DNA of 64,000 nucleotides from Microbacterium oleivorans NBRC 103075 (GCF_001552475.1 NZ_BCRG01000005.1:1-64000), one strand, 5' to 3'; shown: positions 1-9,319, counted from the stretch's first letter. The notes: generated by a model not told the origin, from the sequence alone. Program-made: numbers and translations.

Positions 1-1
1 G

Positions 2-400
<399 letters not shown>

Positions 401-419
401 GTCTCGTCGTGTGACGAAC

Positions 420-454
420 GGATGCCGGGGCCCGAAGTCGGGGCCCCGGCATCC
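420..454 (+). terminator. rho-independent type terminator after the ABC gene
   Basis: A perfect 14-bp inverted repeat has arms GGATGCCGGGGCCC at 420-433 and GGGCCCCGGCATCC at 441-454, with a 7-nt loop. It starts 20 nt after the ABC transporter stop. The same GGATGCC/GGCATCC arm style closes other operons in this window (13808, 29675). No long T-run follows, which is common in high-GC actinobacteria. Confidence 0.8.
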
Positions 455-499
455 GTCGTCTGCGGGTGACCGCCTGTGCCCCCGGATTCGGACCGCGGC

Positions 500-560
500 C
501 TCGGATTCGGATCAGTTTGCGTGATCCGGTCAGAATCCGAGACAACACTCCGAATCCGAG
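500..560. repeat. nested inverted repeat with GGATTCGGA words
   Basis: Perfect 12-bp arms CTCGGATTCGGA (500-511) and TCCGAATCCGAG (549-560) enclose 37 nt. That interior has its own small hairpin, GGATCA (509-514) with TGATCC (522-527). A further copy of CGGATTCGGA lies at 483-492. The element sits between the ABC gene and the end of the DUF559 gene. The same GGATTCGGA word forms a hairpin on the other side of that gene (1539-1563). Function unknown; it could terminate transcription of the DUF559 gene. Confidence 0.7.
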
Positions 561-576
561 CGTGCGAGGGGACTGC

Positions 577-1413
577 TCACCTGTCGACGTGGACGCCCTG
601 CGCGATCGCGCGAGCGATAGCGCGCTCCACGATGTCCCAGCGGTGCAGGACTTCCGCGTAGGTGAACCGCAGGACCGTGTAGCCGCGGGCGACGAGTTCA
701 CGATCGTGGGCGGCGTCACGGGTGCGATCGGCGGCCGTCGAGTGGAACGCGAATCCGTCGAGCTGCACGATCAGACGCTCGCCGATCAGCGCATCGACGG
801 GGTGCCCGGCGACGACCTGCTGGAACCGGACCGCGATGCCGACTCCTCGCATCCTCACCGCGAAGATCGTCTCGAGACCGGAGTCGTGGAGTCCTGTGAT
901 CAGCTCGCAGAGTTCGCGTGCGGATGCCGACCGCCACCGCACGCGGCGCAGGTCGGCGGGCGTGAAACGCTCGACACGACAGGCCGATTCCCAGAGGACT
1001 GCTGCGGTCTCGGCGTCGGCGCACGTCGCGATGTGATCGAGGGTGTCCTGCGTCGACTCGAGAAGGGACGTTCGGCCGACGGGGACGAGCGGGCGGGTCC
1101 AGTGGACGACGTGATTCCCGCGCGGCCGCTCCGCGTGAGGGCACACATGGAGGTGGAGCCCGGCGTCCGTCGAGGGAGGTATCCACCAGCCACGTCGACG
1201 AGCCGCTGACACGCACGCGATCCGTGCCGTGGCCGAGGCGGCCGCGCGCAGATCGTCGGGCGCGTTCGGCGTCGCGATCCAGTACCGACGGACGCGATCC
1301 ACCTCGCCGGTGGAGCAGGCACGTTGCAAACCGTGAGCTGTTCCTCCCGCGGCGAGGATCGTCGCGCGGTGCACGATCCCCTCGTGCGCGTCGACGAAGG
1401 CCCGGTAGTCCAT
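577..1413 (-). CDS. AbiEi-like / DUF559 endonuclease-domain protein
   Basis: This 278-residue protein begins MDYRAFVDAHEG. Residues about 1-60 resemble the winged-helix antitoxin domain seen in AbiEi-family proteins. The C-terminal 100 residues carry a DUF559 (Vsr/PD-(D/E)XK-like) nuclease pattern: ERLIVQLDGFAFH, then R..D..HDRELVARGYTVLRFTY. Such proteins are frequent in Actinobacteria, and their substrate is not established. The start at 1413 was chosen from the conserved N-terminus; no good ribosome binding site is visible and the frame stays open upstream to 1701. It stands alone, with related inverted repeats on both sides (500-560 and 1539-1563). Confidence 0.75.
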   Translation of the reverse strand: MDYRAFVDAHEGIVHRATILAAGGTAHGLQRACSTGEVDRVRRYWIATPNAPDDLRAAASATARIACVSAARRRGWWIPPSTDAGLHLHVCPHAERPRGNHVVHWTRPLVPVGRTSLLESTQDTLDHIATCADAETAAVLWESACRVERFTPADLRRVRWRSASARELCELITGLHDSGLETIFAVRMRGVGIAVRFQQVVAGHPVDALIGERLIVQLDGFAFHSTAADRTRDAAHDRELVARGYTVLRFTYAEVLHRWDIVERAIARAIAQGVHVDR

Positions 1414-1538
1414 CGCATCACGATGACCGACCGGAGGATCCGTTCTCGCGGGAGCGAGGATGCAGGGTGCAGGGGGCTGATGCCGCGCGTGCTGTGCAGG
1501 AGGCCGCGAGGCCCTGTCATGCCGGGGGTGGTGCGCCT

Positions 1539-1563
1539 GGATTCGGACCGAAACTCCGAATCC
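1539..1563. repeat. GGATTCGGA hairpin upstream of the DUF559 gene
   Basis: Perfect 9-bp arms GGATTCGGA (1539-1547) and TCCGAATCC (1555-1563) enclose a 7-nt loop. The arm is identical to the word repeated at 484-492 and 503-511 on the far side of the DUF559 gene. It lies 50 nt downstream of the kinase stop at 1613 (minus strand), so it may act as the terminator of the mannoside operon. Confidence 0.65.
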
Positions 1564-1612
1564 GAGGCCAACGGGTGGGTGCCGCGCGTGCCGCGCGCTC
1601 GTCGTGGCGGGG

Positions 1613-2536
1613 TCAGACCGCGCCGGCGCGGTGGACGGCGGAGCCGAGCGGGTGTGCGGCGGTGATGTCGGCGAGGGCGAGCGCGCCGTCGATGCCGACA
1701 CCGCGCGGTGCGACGATGCGGAGCCCGGAGCCGTCGTCGAGCTCGTCGATGAAGGCGGCGTGGAGTGTCCGCGACGAGAACACGCCTCCGATCGCGCACA
1801 CGTCGAACGTCGCCTCGTCGGTGCGTACCCGGCCGACGGCTGCTCTCGCGCTGTGCGCGAGCTCGTGCGCGGCCCGCCGGGCGATGTCCCGCGCGACCTG
1901 ATCGCCGGCGTCCGCTGCTTCGGCGACCTCGCGGGCGAGGGAAGCCACCACCCGCACTCGGTCGTGATCGGCCTGCAGTGCCATGTATGCCTGCGTCAGA
2001 TCCGGCCACCGCGAGAGAGCGGCGTCCGTCAGGACCGTGGCGGGACCTCGTCCGTCGTAGGCCCGCATGACGGCGTCGAGAGCCTCGCGGCCGATCCAGT
2101 AGCCGCTGCCGGCGTCGCCCATGATCCAGCCCCAGCCGTCGACGCGCGCGGTGTCGGATTCGCCGACGGCGAGAGTGACCACCCCGGTGCCGGCGGCGAC
2201 GACGGCCCCGTGCCGATCACCGAGGGCGCCGAGGAACGACGTCGTCGAGTCGTGCGCGAGCATCGTGGCACGAACGCCGTCGTCGCGGATGAGGGAGAGC
2301 AGAGCATCGGCGTCGGCGTCACGGTCGGTCAGCCCCGAGATGCCGGCGGTCACGACATCGAGCTCGGCGCCCGTTCGTGCGAGCGTGTCCTTCACCACCT
2401 GGGCGAGCTGCGGAAGCAGCGGGGTCCCGGTGTGGATCCCGTGGAACGCCAGGTCTTCCCGGCGCTGCCCATCGTTCATTCGCACCTTGATGTCACTTTG
2501 GCCCGCATCGATGGCGAGCACTCGGCGCGCGTTCAT
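1613..2536 (-). CDS. BadF/BadG-type sugar kinase, probable N-acetylglucosamine kinase
   Basis: The 307-residue protein opens with RRVLAIDAGQSDIKVR, the ASKHA phosphate-1 motif. It continues with LAHDSTTSFLGAL, VVAAGTGVVTLAV (phosphate-2) and a C-terminal adenosine motif CAIGGVFSS. This matches the BadF/BadG/BcrA/BcrD ATPase family that includes eukaryote-like GlcNAc kinases. The likely reaction is ATP-dependent phosphorylation of GlcNAc or a related amino sugar in the cytoplasm. The ATG overlaps the stop of the upstream glycosidase (ATGA), with GGAGGA eight bases before it, so translation is coupled. It is the last gene of the six-gene mannoside operon. Specificity is inferred from family and context. 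Confidence 0.75.
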   Translation of the reverse strand: MNARRVLAIDAGQSDIKVRMNDGQRREDLAFHGIHTGTPLLPQLAQVVKDTLARTGAELDVVTAGISGLTDRDADADALLSLIRDDGVRATMLAHDSTTSFLGALGDRHGAVVAAGTGVVTLAVGESDTARVDGWGWIMGDAGSGYWIGREALDAVMRAYDGRGPATVLTDAALSRWPDLTQAYMALQADHDRVRVVASLAREVAEAADAGDQVARDIARRAAHELAHSARAAVGRVRTDEATFDVCAIGGVFSSRTLHAAFIDELDDGSGLRIVAPRGVGIDGALALADITAAHPLGSAVHRAGAV

Positions 2537-3498
2537 CGTCCTCCTCCGCTTCCGGCGCCCGCGAGCGACCGGTACTGCTCGCGCAAGAAGGCTCCTGCCG
2601 GCTTGCCATAAGGACAGTAGTCGTCGTTCGTCGCGGCGGCGTCGCGGTCGTACAGGTGGGCGGGCCAGTCCCAGAGGAAGAACCCCGACATCCACTCCCG
2701 CTTCGCGCACGCATCGAACATGGCTCGGTAGTAGGCGAGCTGCGCCTCACCCGAGGGTGCTCCCTCGAGCTGCCAGTCGTTGGGGCGCGCGGGAGAGTTC
2801 TCGCGCGAGGGGCATCCTGCCTCCAGGAACACGAACGGCTTGCCGGATGCCGTGACCACGCCCTCGATCCGGTCGAGGTTCTCCTGCCACGCATCGATCG
2901 GGTAGTAGCCGCTCGACGAGATGACGTCGACGGCGTCCCACCAGGTGACGCGGTCTTCCTGGTACTTGTCGCAGTTGTAGGTGAGGAGTCCGGTGAACAC
3001 CTCGCGCACGGCGCGGATCAGCTCACGCCAGTGCGCGTCCTGTCCATCGGCCCGCACCATCTCGCACCCGATGCTGAGCATCGCGCATCCCTCGGCTTCT
3101 GCGATGCGCGCGGCGTCGAGGATGAACGCGCGGTACGAGGCGAACCATTCGGTCCAACTCGGCTCGCCGGGCACGTCCCAGTCGAAGAAGCCGATGAACG
3201 CCCGCCATGTCCCATCGGCGACGTTCACGACGGGCTTCAGGCACACCTGGAGTCCGCGGGCATGAGCCCCGCGGATGGCGTGCACGATCTCGTCCTCCGT
3301 CACCGTCGGTTCCTCTCGGAACGGGATCTCGGTCGAGAACGCGGTCGCTTGCAGAGCGGCGTACGAGAGCGCTGTCCACGTCACGCCGTGGTCGACCATC
3401 GCATCGAGGGATGCCGCGGCCTCGGGCGTCGTCCACGTGCCGCGCACGCCGGTCCACCCCCAGGTCATCCCGCAGACGGGTCCGTCGATCAGGCTCAT
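2533..3498 (-). CDS. TIM-barrel glycoside hydrolase (GH113- or GH5_18-like), probable beta-mannosidase/mannanase
   Basis: The 321-residue protein has no signal peptide, so it acts inside the cell. It has the segment order of a small clan GH-A (beta/alpha)8 enzyme: CLKPVVNVADGTWRAF, then SIGCEMVRAD, whose Glu fits the strand-4 acid/base, then VISSSGYYPIDAW, then FVFLEAGCPS, whose Glu fits the strand-7 nucleophile. These patterns recall GH113 mannanases and GH5 subfamily 18 enzymes; family assignment from sequence alone is not certain. It overlaps its neighbours by 4 bp on both sides. With GH2 beta-mannosidase upstream and an amino-sugar kinase downstream, it probably trims an imported manno-oligosaccharide. 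Confidence 0.75.
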   Translation of the reverse strand: MSLIDGPVCGMTWGWTGVRGTWTTPEAAASLDAMVDHGVTWTALSYAALQATAFSTEIPFREEPTVTEDEIVHAIRGAHARGLQVCLKPVVNVADGTWRAFIGFFDWDVPGEPSWTEWFASYRAFILDAARIAEAEGCAMLSIGCEMVRADGQDAHWRELIRAVREVFTGLLTYNCDKYQEDRVTWWDAVDVISSSGYYPIDAWQENLDRIEGVVTASGKPFVFLEAGCPSRENSPARPNDWQLEGAPSGEAQLAYYRAMFDACAKREWMSGFFLWDWPAHLYDRDAAATNDDYCPYGKPAGAFLREQYRSLAGAGSGGGR

Positions 3499-5996
3499 CC
3501 GGTCACCAGCTGGTTCGCGGAACGCAGCACGCGCGGGTCCGAGAGCGCGTCGGCGTCGAGACCGGCGTCGCCGTCATGGCGCACGACGACGCGCCGAGTC
3601 TCCCCGGGGAGCAGGGTGAAGAGCCCGTCGTCGGGCTGCGCCGACGGGTGCACCTTGTCGGCGAGCAGGCTCACGTCGCGGGCGAAGCCCTCAGCCGTGA
3701 TGCTGACTTCCGTGCCGCCTTCGACGGCCTGTGTCGTGACCGACAGTCCCGCCTCTCCGAGGGTGGAGTCGCGCGGCTCGGCGAAGTACCAGACTCCGCG
3801 GGCCTCGCCGGCGTCGAGCACGAGTGCTTCGTCGGCGGCATCCGTCGCCGTCGCGAACTCGTCGTCGATCGACACCGTCAGCGTGCCCCGCGGCGTGAGT
3901 GTCACCTCTGTTGTTGCGCCGGCGAGCTCCTGGCCCGCGAACGACACCCGGCGCGTGCGGAGTGCGACGTTCCAGGTCTCATCGGTGTCGTTGCTCAGGA
4001 CCGCCGCCAGCCCGCCGTCACGCGGCTGCACCGTGACGACGCGCGGCGCGAAGGCGTTCTTGAGCGCGTGGTACAGGGGCTTCACCCGCTCGGCTCCGTC
4101 GATCGCGGCCCACGAGGTCACCGGCCAGCAATCGTTGAGCTGCCACACGACCGCACCCATCGTGTGCGGCGCGTGCGAACGGAAGTGATCGAGCGCCGCG
4201 CCGACGGCGAGGGCTTGGTTGAGCTGCATCGCCCAGTGCCAGGTCTCCATGTCCGCCGGCACCCGGAAATGGGGAAGCAGCCCGTTCGTGAGTTTCACGT
4301 TGCCATCGGTCGCCTTCTGGTGGACGATCATGCCCGGCGACTCCGGCGTCAGCGGAGCATCGTCGACCGATTCGACGAGCGTCGTCCACGCCGGCGGTGC
4401 CTGCCACCCGAACTCGGCGACGAAACGCGGCGTGTGGCTGCGATAGGTGGTCCAGTCACGACGGTTCCACTGCTCCCACAGGTGCATGCTGCCGTGCTGC
4501 TCGTCGTTCGGGTGCGGTCCCGTCTGACGAGCGGATGCCGCATCCCACCCGGTCTCCGGGCTGAACGGACTGCCGGGGGCGTACGGCACGTGAGGCGCGA
4601 GTTCGGCGATGATCGCGGGGAACAGCTCGTAGTAGTACGTCGCGCCCCACGTCTTGCCGTCGAGGCTCAGCTTCCAGCCCCAGTCCTCGAAGCCCCACAG
4701 GTTCTCGTTGTTGCCCACGAGCTGGGTGAGCGAGGCGTGCGACGCGAGCCGCACGACGTTCTCGCGGGCTTCGGCCTCGATCTCGGAACGAAGAGGCTCC
4801 TCCTCGGGGTACGCCGCGCACGCGAACAGGAAGTCCTGCCAGACGAGGAGCCCTCTCTCGTCCGCGAGGTCGTAGAAGTCGTCGGACTCGTACAGGCCGC
4901 CGCCCCAGACGCGGATCAGGTTGATGTTCGCATCGAGGGCCTGCTGCAGACGACGCTCGTAGCGGTCGCGGTCGACCCGCACGGGAAGGGCGTCGTCGGG
5001 GATCCAGTTGACGCCCTTCACGAAGATCGGACGGTCGTTGACGACGAGCGTGTACGGGGTGCCCGCGGCATCCGGCTCGGTGTCCCACTGGACGGTCCGG
5101 AAACCGATCCGACGGGAGGTCGCGTCGATCACCGCGTCGTCCGCGACGAGCTCGATGTCCACCGTGTAGAGCGGCTGCGCGCCGTGGCCGACCGGCCACC
5201 AGCGTTCGACCGAGGCGAGGTCCACCTCGACGCGGCCGTCGCGCTCGCCGAGTGTCGCCTCGGCGGTCGCGGTGCCGTCGATGCCCGGCCCACTCACACT
5301 CAGGCGGGCGGTGAGGGGGCGGCCACCGGCATCCGCTCGTTCGAGGACGACGTCGACCGCGACGCGGCCCCCGTCGCCGTCGGGCGTCGCCACGACCCGC
5401 GTCTCGGCGAGGCGGGCCGCCGACCACGACTCGAGGCGCACCGGCTTCCAGATGCCGCTCGTGTAGGTCGCGATGCCCCAGTCCCACCCGAAGCTGCACG
5501 CAGACTTGCGGATCGCCTCGTAGGGGAGCGGGTAGGGGCGGGGACGAACTCCGAGGTCGAGGCTCGCCTGGTTCGCGTACGGCACCGGCGCGCGGAACGC
5601 GACCTCCAGCTCGTTGTCGCCGTCGCGGAGGAGAGCGGCCACGTCGTAGCGGTATGAGCGGTGCTGGTTCGCGACCCCGCCGACGACCTCGCCGTTGAGG
5701 CGGATCGTCGCGACGGTGTCCAGGCCATCGAAGACGAGGTCGTGACGGTCGCTCCCGTCGGGCGTCCACGCGAAGGCGGTCCGGTACGTCCAGTCGACGA
5801 GGCCGATCCAGGCCAGGAGCGACTCGTTGTCGCCGTGGAACGGGTCGGGGATGAATCCTCCCGCGAGCAGGTCGACATGGATGCTGCCCGGCACCGCGGC
5901 GGGGACGGTGAGACCGTCGAACGCGTCGGGAGCGGGGCCGTCGGCGGCGCGGACGGTCCATCCGTCGTGGAGGGGGCGGCGGGAGAGGTGGGTCAC
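3495..5996 (-). CDS. beta-mannosidase, GH2 family
   Basis: An 833-residue cytoplasmic GH2 enzyme that removes terminal beta-linked mannose. The N-terminal sugar-binding domain (about 1-170) includes HDLVFDGLDTVATIRLNG, followed by an immunoglobulin-like domain. The TIM barrel follows, with acid/base motif LVGNNENLWGFEDW and nucleophile motif FVAEFGWQAPPAW. Length fits bacterial GH2 mannosidases (about 800-860). The start is GTG at 5996, inside the GTGA overlap with the permease stop; it precedes the conserved THLSRRPLHDGW opening. The longer upstream frame reads through the permease gene and is not real. The 3' end overlaps the next gene by 4 bp. Confidence 0.92.
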   Translation of the reverse strand: MTHLSRRPLHDGWTVRAADGPAPDAFDGLTVPAAVPGSIHVDLLAGGFIPDPFHGDNESLLAWIGLVDWTYRTAFAWTPDGSDRHDLVFDGLDTVATIRLNGEVVGGVANQHRSYRYDVAALLRDGDNELEVAFRAPVPYANQASLDLGVRPRPYPLPYEAIRKSACSFGWDWGIATYTSGIWKPVRLESWSAARLAETRVVATPDGDGGRVAVDVVLERADAGGRPLTARLSVSGPGIDGTATAEATLGERDGRVEVDLASVERWWPVGHGAQPLYTVDIELVADDAVIDATSRRIGFRTVQWDTEPDAAGTPYTLVVNDRPIFVKGVNWIPDDALPVRVDRDRYERRLQQALDANINLIRVWGGGLYESDDFYDLADERGLLVWQDFLFACAAYPEEEPLRSEIEAEARENVVRLASHASLTQLVGNNENLWGFEDWGWKLSLDGKTWGATYYYELFPAIIAELAPHVPYAPGSPFSPETGWDAASARQTGPHPNDEQHGSMHLWEQWNRRDWTTYRSHTPRFVAEFGWQAPPAWTTLVESVDDAPLTPESPGMIVHQKATDGNVKLTNGLLPHFRVPADMETWHWAMQLNQALAVGAALDHFRSHAPHTMGAVVWQLNDCWPVTSWAAIDGAERVKPLYHALKNAFAPRVVTVQPRDGGLAAVLSNDTDETWNVALRTRRVSFAGQELAGATTEVTLTPRGTLTVSIDDEFATATDAADEALVLDAGEARGVWYFAEPRDSTLGEAGLSVTTQAVEGGTEVSITAEGFARDVSLLADKVHPSAQPDDGLFTLLPGETRRVVVRHDGDAGLDADALSDPRVLRSANQLVTG

Positions 5997-6889
5997 TTGA
6001 CAGCTCCTGAGGTGAGGCCCTGATAGATCCATCGTTGCAGCACCAGGAAGGCGACCAGGGTGGGGATGATCACGACGAGCGTGCCGGCCGCGATCACCTC
6101 CCACTGTGCGCCGAACGGGCCTTTGAATCGGAAGAGGGACGTGGAGATCATGCCCTCGGAGGGCAGGTAGAGGAAGGGGGCGTAGAACTCGTTGTAGACC
6201 GCGATGCCCTTGATGATGACCACCGTCGCGATTGCAGGCCGCAGGAGCGGCAGAATCACTCGCCAGTAGATGGTCCACCGGTTGGCGCCGTCGATCATCG
6301 CCGCTTCGTCGAGCGAGACGGGGATCGACTGCATGAACTGGATGAAGAGATAGATCGCGATGATGTCGGTGCCCATGAAGAGCAGGATCAGCGCGGCTTT
6401 CGTGTCGTAGAGCCCGAGCCCGTTGACGAGCTGGAACGTCGCGACCTGACTGGTCACGCCCGGGATGAGCGTGGCGAGCAGGAACAGGCCCATGACGAGC
6501 TTCTTGCCGCGGAAGGCGAACCGGTCGAGCGCATACGCGGCCATCGTCCCGAGGGCGATCGTGCCCACGAGGGACACCGCGAGCACGATCGTCGTGTTGA
6601 CGAAGCCCTCGAGCATCTTGCCGCTCGTGAACGCTGTCACGAAGTTGTCGAAGTTGAGCCAGTTCGTGGGCGGGTCGAAGGGGCCGGTCGCCGCGTACTC
6701 GCTCGAGCTCTTCATCGAGGCGAACAGCAGCACAGACAGCGGCAGCAGCGTCACGATCGCGGCGATCACGAGGCTCGTGTACTTCGCCGCGGTCGCGCTC
6801 ATGCCGCCCAGTCGCTGCAGCGGAGTCCGCCCGGAACGGCGCCGGGGGAGGGGTGTCGGCTTCGTGGGCGGCATCAGGGTGGCGGTCAT
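5993..6889 (-). CDS. carbohydrate ABC transporter permease (MalG type)
   Basis: A 298-residue inner-membrane protein with about six membrane segments. The binding-protein-dependent transport EAA loop reads DEAAMIDGANRWTIYWRVILPLLRP. The C-terminus, IYQGLTSGAVK, is the usual MalG-type tail. Start ATG at 6889 overlaps the stop of the MalF-type gene (ATGA). The operon has no ATPase, as is normal for actinobacterial CUT1 sugar systems that share an MsiK-like ATPase encoded elsewhere. Substrate is inferred to be a beta-mannoside from the downstream glycosidases. Confidence 0.9.
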   Translation of the reverse strand: MTATLMPPTKPTPLPRRRSGRTPLQRLGGMSATAAKYTSLVIAAIVTLLPLSVLLFASMKSSSEYAATGPFDPPTNWLNFDNFVTAFTSGKMLEGFVNTTIVLAVSLVGTIALGTMAAYALDRFAFRGKKLVMGLFLLATLIPGVTSQVATFQLVNGLGLYDTKAALILLFMGTDIIAIYLFIQFMQSIPVSLDEAAMIDGANRWTIYWRVILPLLRPAIATVVIIKGIAVYNEFYAPFLYLPSEGMISTSLFRFKGPFGAQWEVIAAGTLVVIIPTLVAFLVLQRWIYQGLTSGAVK

Positions 6890-7884
6890 GTCAGATCCAC
6901 CTTCTCGTCGGGGAACACGCGTCGCTGGATCCAGGTCACGACCAGGACGATGGTCAGGAGGACGACGGCCATGGCCGACGCCAGACCCACCTGGCGGAAG
7001 GAGAACGCGGTCTGCAGGGTCTGGATGACGAACGTCGATGAGCCGTTGGCGCCGCCGGTCATGATGAAGGGCACCTCGAAGACCGAGAGGCTCCCGGCGA
7101 TGGCGAGGATGAAGGACAGTCCGATGATGCGACGGATGCCGGGGGCGATGATCGACCAGAACTGCTGCCACTTGTTCGCGCCGTCGAGTTCGGCGGCTTC
7201 GTAGAGCTCGCGCGGGATCGACTGGATCGCGCCCAGGAACAGGACGAAGTTCAGGCCGGTGTACCGCCAGACCGAGGTGCCGGCGAGCGACCAGTTGACG
7301 ACGTCGGGGTCGCCGAGCCACTGCGGCGGATCGGCGAGACCGAACCACCCGAGCACCGTGTCGAGCGTTCCGCCGGGTTGGAAGAGATAGAGGAAGACGA
7401 AGCCGATCGCGACGCCGTTGATCAGGTACGGGAAGAAGAGGATGCCGCGGAAGAGGCTCGAGAACCGCGTCGAGAAGCTGAGGATCACCGCGAAGTAGAG
7501 CGCGATCGCCATCTGCGCGAAGGATGCGGCGAAGTAGTACAGGCTCACGCCGAAGACGCTGAAGATGCGCGGATCGGTGAACACCTGCACGTAGTTGTCG
7601 AGTCCGACGAAATTCTTCGTGAGGTCGATGCCGTCCCAGTCGGTGACGGAGAAGTAGAAGAGGTTGACCGCGGGCCAGTAGGTGAACAGGAGCAGCAGTC
7701 CGACCGCGCCGGACAGGAACAGCCACGGGGTGAGTCGTTGCACGATCCCGCGTCCCGCCCCGCGCGACCCGGCGCCGGGTGCGCCGGCCGCGCGGCGGGA
7801 ACCGCGCAGCCGGCGCGCCCGGGCGGGCGCGGACAGGACCGCAGGGGCATCCGCGGGAGCGGAGCCGGGAGTTGCGATCGCCAT
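6886..7884 (-). CDS. carbohydrate ABC transporter permease (MalF type)
   Basis: A 332-residue inner-membrane permease. The first 45 residues are a low-complexity Ala/Arg/Gly-rich cytoplasmic extension, followed by six membrane segments. The first is LTPWLFLSGAVGLLLLFTYW, and the EAA loop reads ELYEAAELDGANKWQQFWSIIAPG. It pairs with the MalG-type permease, which it overlaps by 4 bp. Ten bases separate it from the substrate-binding protein gene upstream, so all six genes from 9211 to 1613 form one transcription unit. Confidence 0.9.
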   Translation of the reverse strand: MAIATPGSAPADAPAVLSAPARARRLRGSRRAAGAPGAGSRGAGRGIVQRLTPWLFLSGAVGLLLLFTYWPAVNLFYFSVTDWDGIDLTKNFVGLDNYVQVFTDPRIFSVFGVSLYYFAASFAQMAIALYFAVILSFSTRFSSLFRGILFFPYLINGVAIGFVFLYLFQPGGTLDTVLGWFGLADPPQWLGDPDVVNWSLAGTSVWRYTGLNFVLFLGAIQSIPRELYEAAELDGANKWQQFWSIIAPGIRRIIGLSFILAIAGSLSVFEVPFIMTGGANGSSTFVIQTLQTAFSFRQVGLASAMAVVLLTIVLVVTWIQRRVFPDEKVDLT

Positions 7885-7894
7885 CGTGATGACC

Positions 7895-9211
7895 TCAGCC
7901 GAGCTTCTCGGCCGATGCGCCCCAGCGCTTGTTCAGGTCGGCGAAGTAGCTGTCCTTGTCGCCGTCGGCGGCGCCACGGGCGATGTCGACGAGCTTCTGG
8001 CGGTAGAGCGGGCCGTAGAGGTCGATCTGCGAATCGTCGGCGATCGCGTTGATCAGCCCTTCCTTGCCCGCGGGGGCGGCATTGATCTCCATGAGCTCGA
8101 CACCCGAATCCTCAAACCCGGTCAGGTTGGCCGGCAGCGGCTTGTCGATGACGGGGGAGATCATGCCCTGAGCCTCGGTGTAGCCGGACTCGGCGGCGAC
8201 CCACTGGATCCACGCCCACGCGGCGGCCTTCGACTTCGAGTGCTTGCTCACGGCGAGGTTGTAGTCGCCGCCGATCACGGCGTACTGCGTGCCGTCGACG
8301 TTGGCCGGGAAGGCCATGTAGCCGATGTCATCGGCGGATCCGCCGTTGGCCTCGGCCGCGGCCTGCATCTGCGAGATGGCCCACGAGCCGAGAGGCATCG
8401 TCGCGATCTTGCCGGTGCCGAGGTCGACCTTCGACTGCTCCCAGTTGGTCGTGAGCGGATCCTTCTCCGTGAGTCCGGCCGCGACCGTGTCATAGAGGAA
8501 GGAATCGACCGCGTAGGCGTCGGTGCCTTCCGTCCACGGTGCCGCATTCTCGGCCATCGTGATGGGAGCGTCGGGGTCGTGCGTGATCGAGCCGAGGTTG
8601 CCGAACGCCTGCGTCAGCGGCCAGCCGTCTTTGTAGTTGGTGTACATCGGCACGGCGTCCGTGTTGTCCTTGACCTTCTGCAGCGTCTCGAGCCAGCCGG
8701 CCTCGTCGGTCGGCAGTTCGGTGATGCCCGCCTCGTCGAAGACCTTCTTGTTGTAGACGATGCCGTTCGCGTTGCCGCCGAAGGCGATGCCGTACTGGGT
8801 GCCGTCGAAGCTCGCCGCCGGAAGGAAGCGGTACGTGTCCGTGAAAGACGACGTCTTACCGAGCGGTTCCAGGAACTGCTCGAACTGGTCGGGCTTGATG
8901 GCGGGGATGCCGATGACGTCGCCGTAGTTGGTGGTCGACATGCGGGTGAGCATCTCGCCGGCGTAGTCGGTGATCCCCTCGAAGGTCACGGTGACGTCGG
9001 GATACTCCTTCGTGAACTCCTTGGCGTACTTCTCGAAAGTGCCGTCTTCGACGAGATCGGTGCGCCAGGTGACGACCTTGATGTCGCCGGCCACCTTTCC
9101 GTCGATGGTGTTGTCGGCGGCATTCTGCGTGCCTCCGCCGGCGCAGCCGGCGAGCGCGATGCCGACGACGGTGAGCGTCGCGGCTGCGACGCCGATCCGT
9201 GTGCGTGCCAT
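7895..9211 (-). CDS. sugar ABC transporter substrate-binding lipoprotein
   Basis: A 438-residue CUT1-type extracellular binding protein. It starts MARTRIGVAAATLTVVGIALAGCAGG: a lipoprotein signal with lipobox ALAGC (Cys about residue 22) for anchoring outside the membrane. Further marks are VTWRTDLVEDGTFEKYAKEF, the PDVTVTFEG strand and YGIAFGGNANGIVYNKKVFDEAGI. AGGAGA precedes the ATG at 9211 by about 7 bases, which favours it over the upstream in-frame ATG/GTG codons. It is the first gene of the mannoside operon, divergent from the LacI regulator. Confidence 0.92.
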   Translation of the reverse strand: MARTRIGVAAATLTVVGIALAGCAGGGTQNAADNTIDGKVAGDIKVVTWRTDLVEDGTFEKYAKEFTKEYPDVTVTFEGITDYAGEMLTRMSTTNYGDVIGIPAIKPDQFEQFLEPLGKTSSFTDTYRFLPAASFDGTQYGIAFGGNANGIVYNKKVFDEAGITELPTDEAGWLETLQKVKDNTDAVPMYTNYKDGWPLTQAFGNLGSITHDPDAPITMAENAAPWTEGTDAYAVDSFLYDTVAAGLTEKDPLTTNWEQSKVDLGTGKIATMPLGSWAISQMQAAAEANGGSADDIGYMAFPANVDGTQYAVIGGDYNLAVSKHSKSKAAAWAWIQWVAAESGYTEAQGMISPVIDKPLPANLTGFEDSGVELMEINAAPAGKEGLINAIADDSQIDLYGPLYRQKLVDIARGAADGDKDSYFADLNKRWGASAEKLG

Positions 9212-9319
9212 GTGTGCGTCTCCTGTCAGGTTCGTCTTCGAAACCACTCGGGTGCGGGTCGGCAACGTCGCCGACGCGGCTCACGTTAGCCTCGCGAAAC
9301 GGCGCTCACAAGGGCCGAA

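Noticed and set aside
3207..5657. 816-codon open frame on the plus strand
   Set aside because: It is antisense to the GH2 beta-mannosidase, which has full domain and catalytic-motif support; the translation is Arg/Val-rich without conserved patterns.
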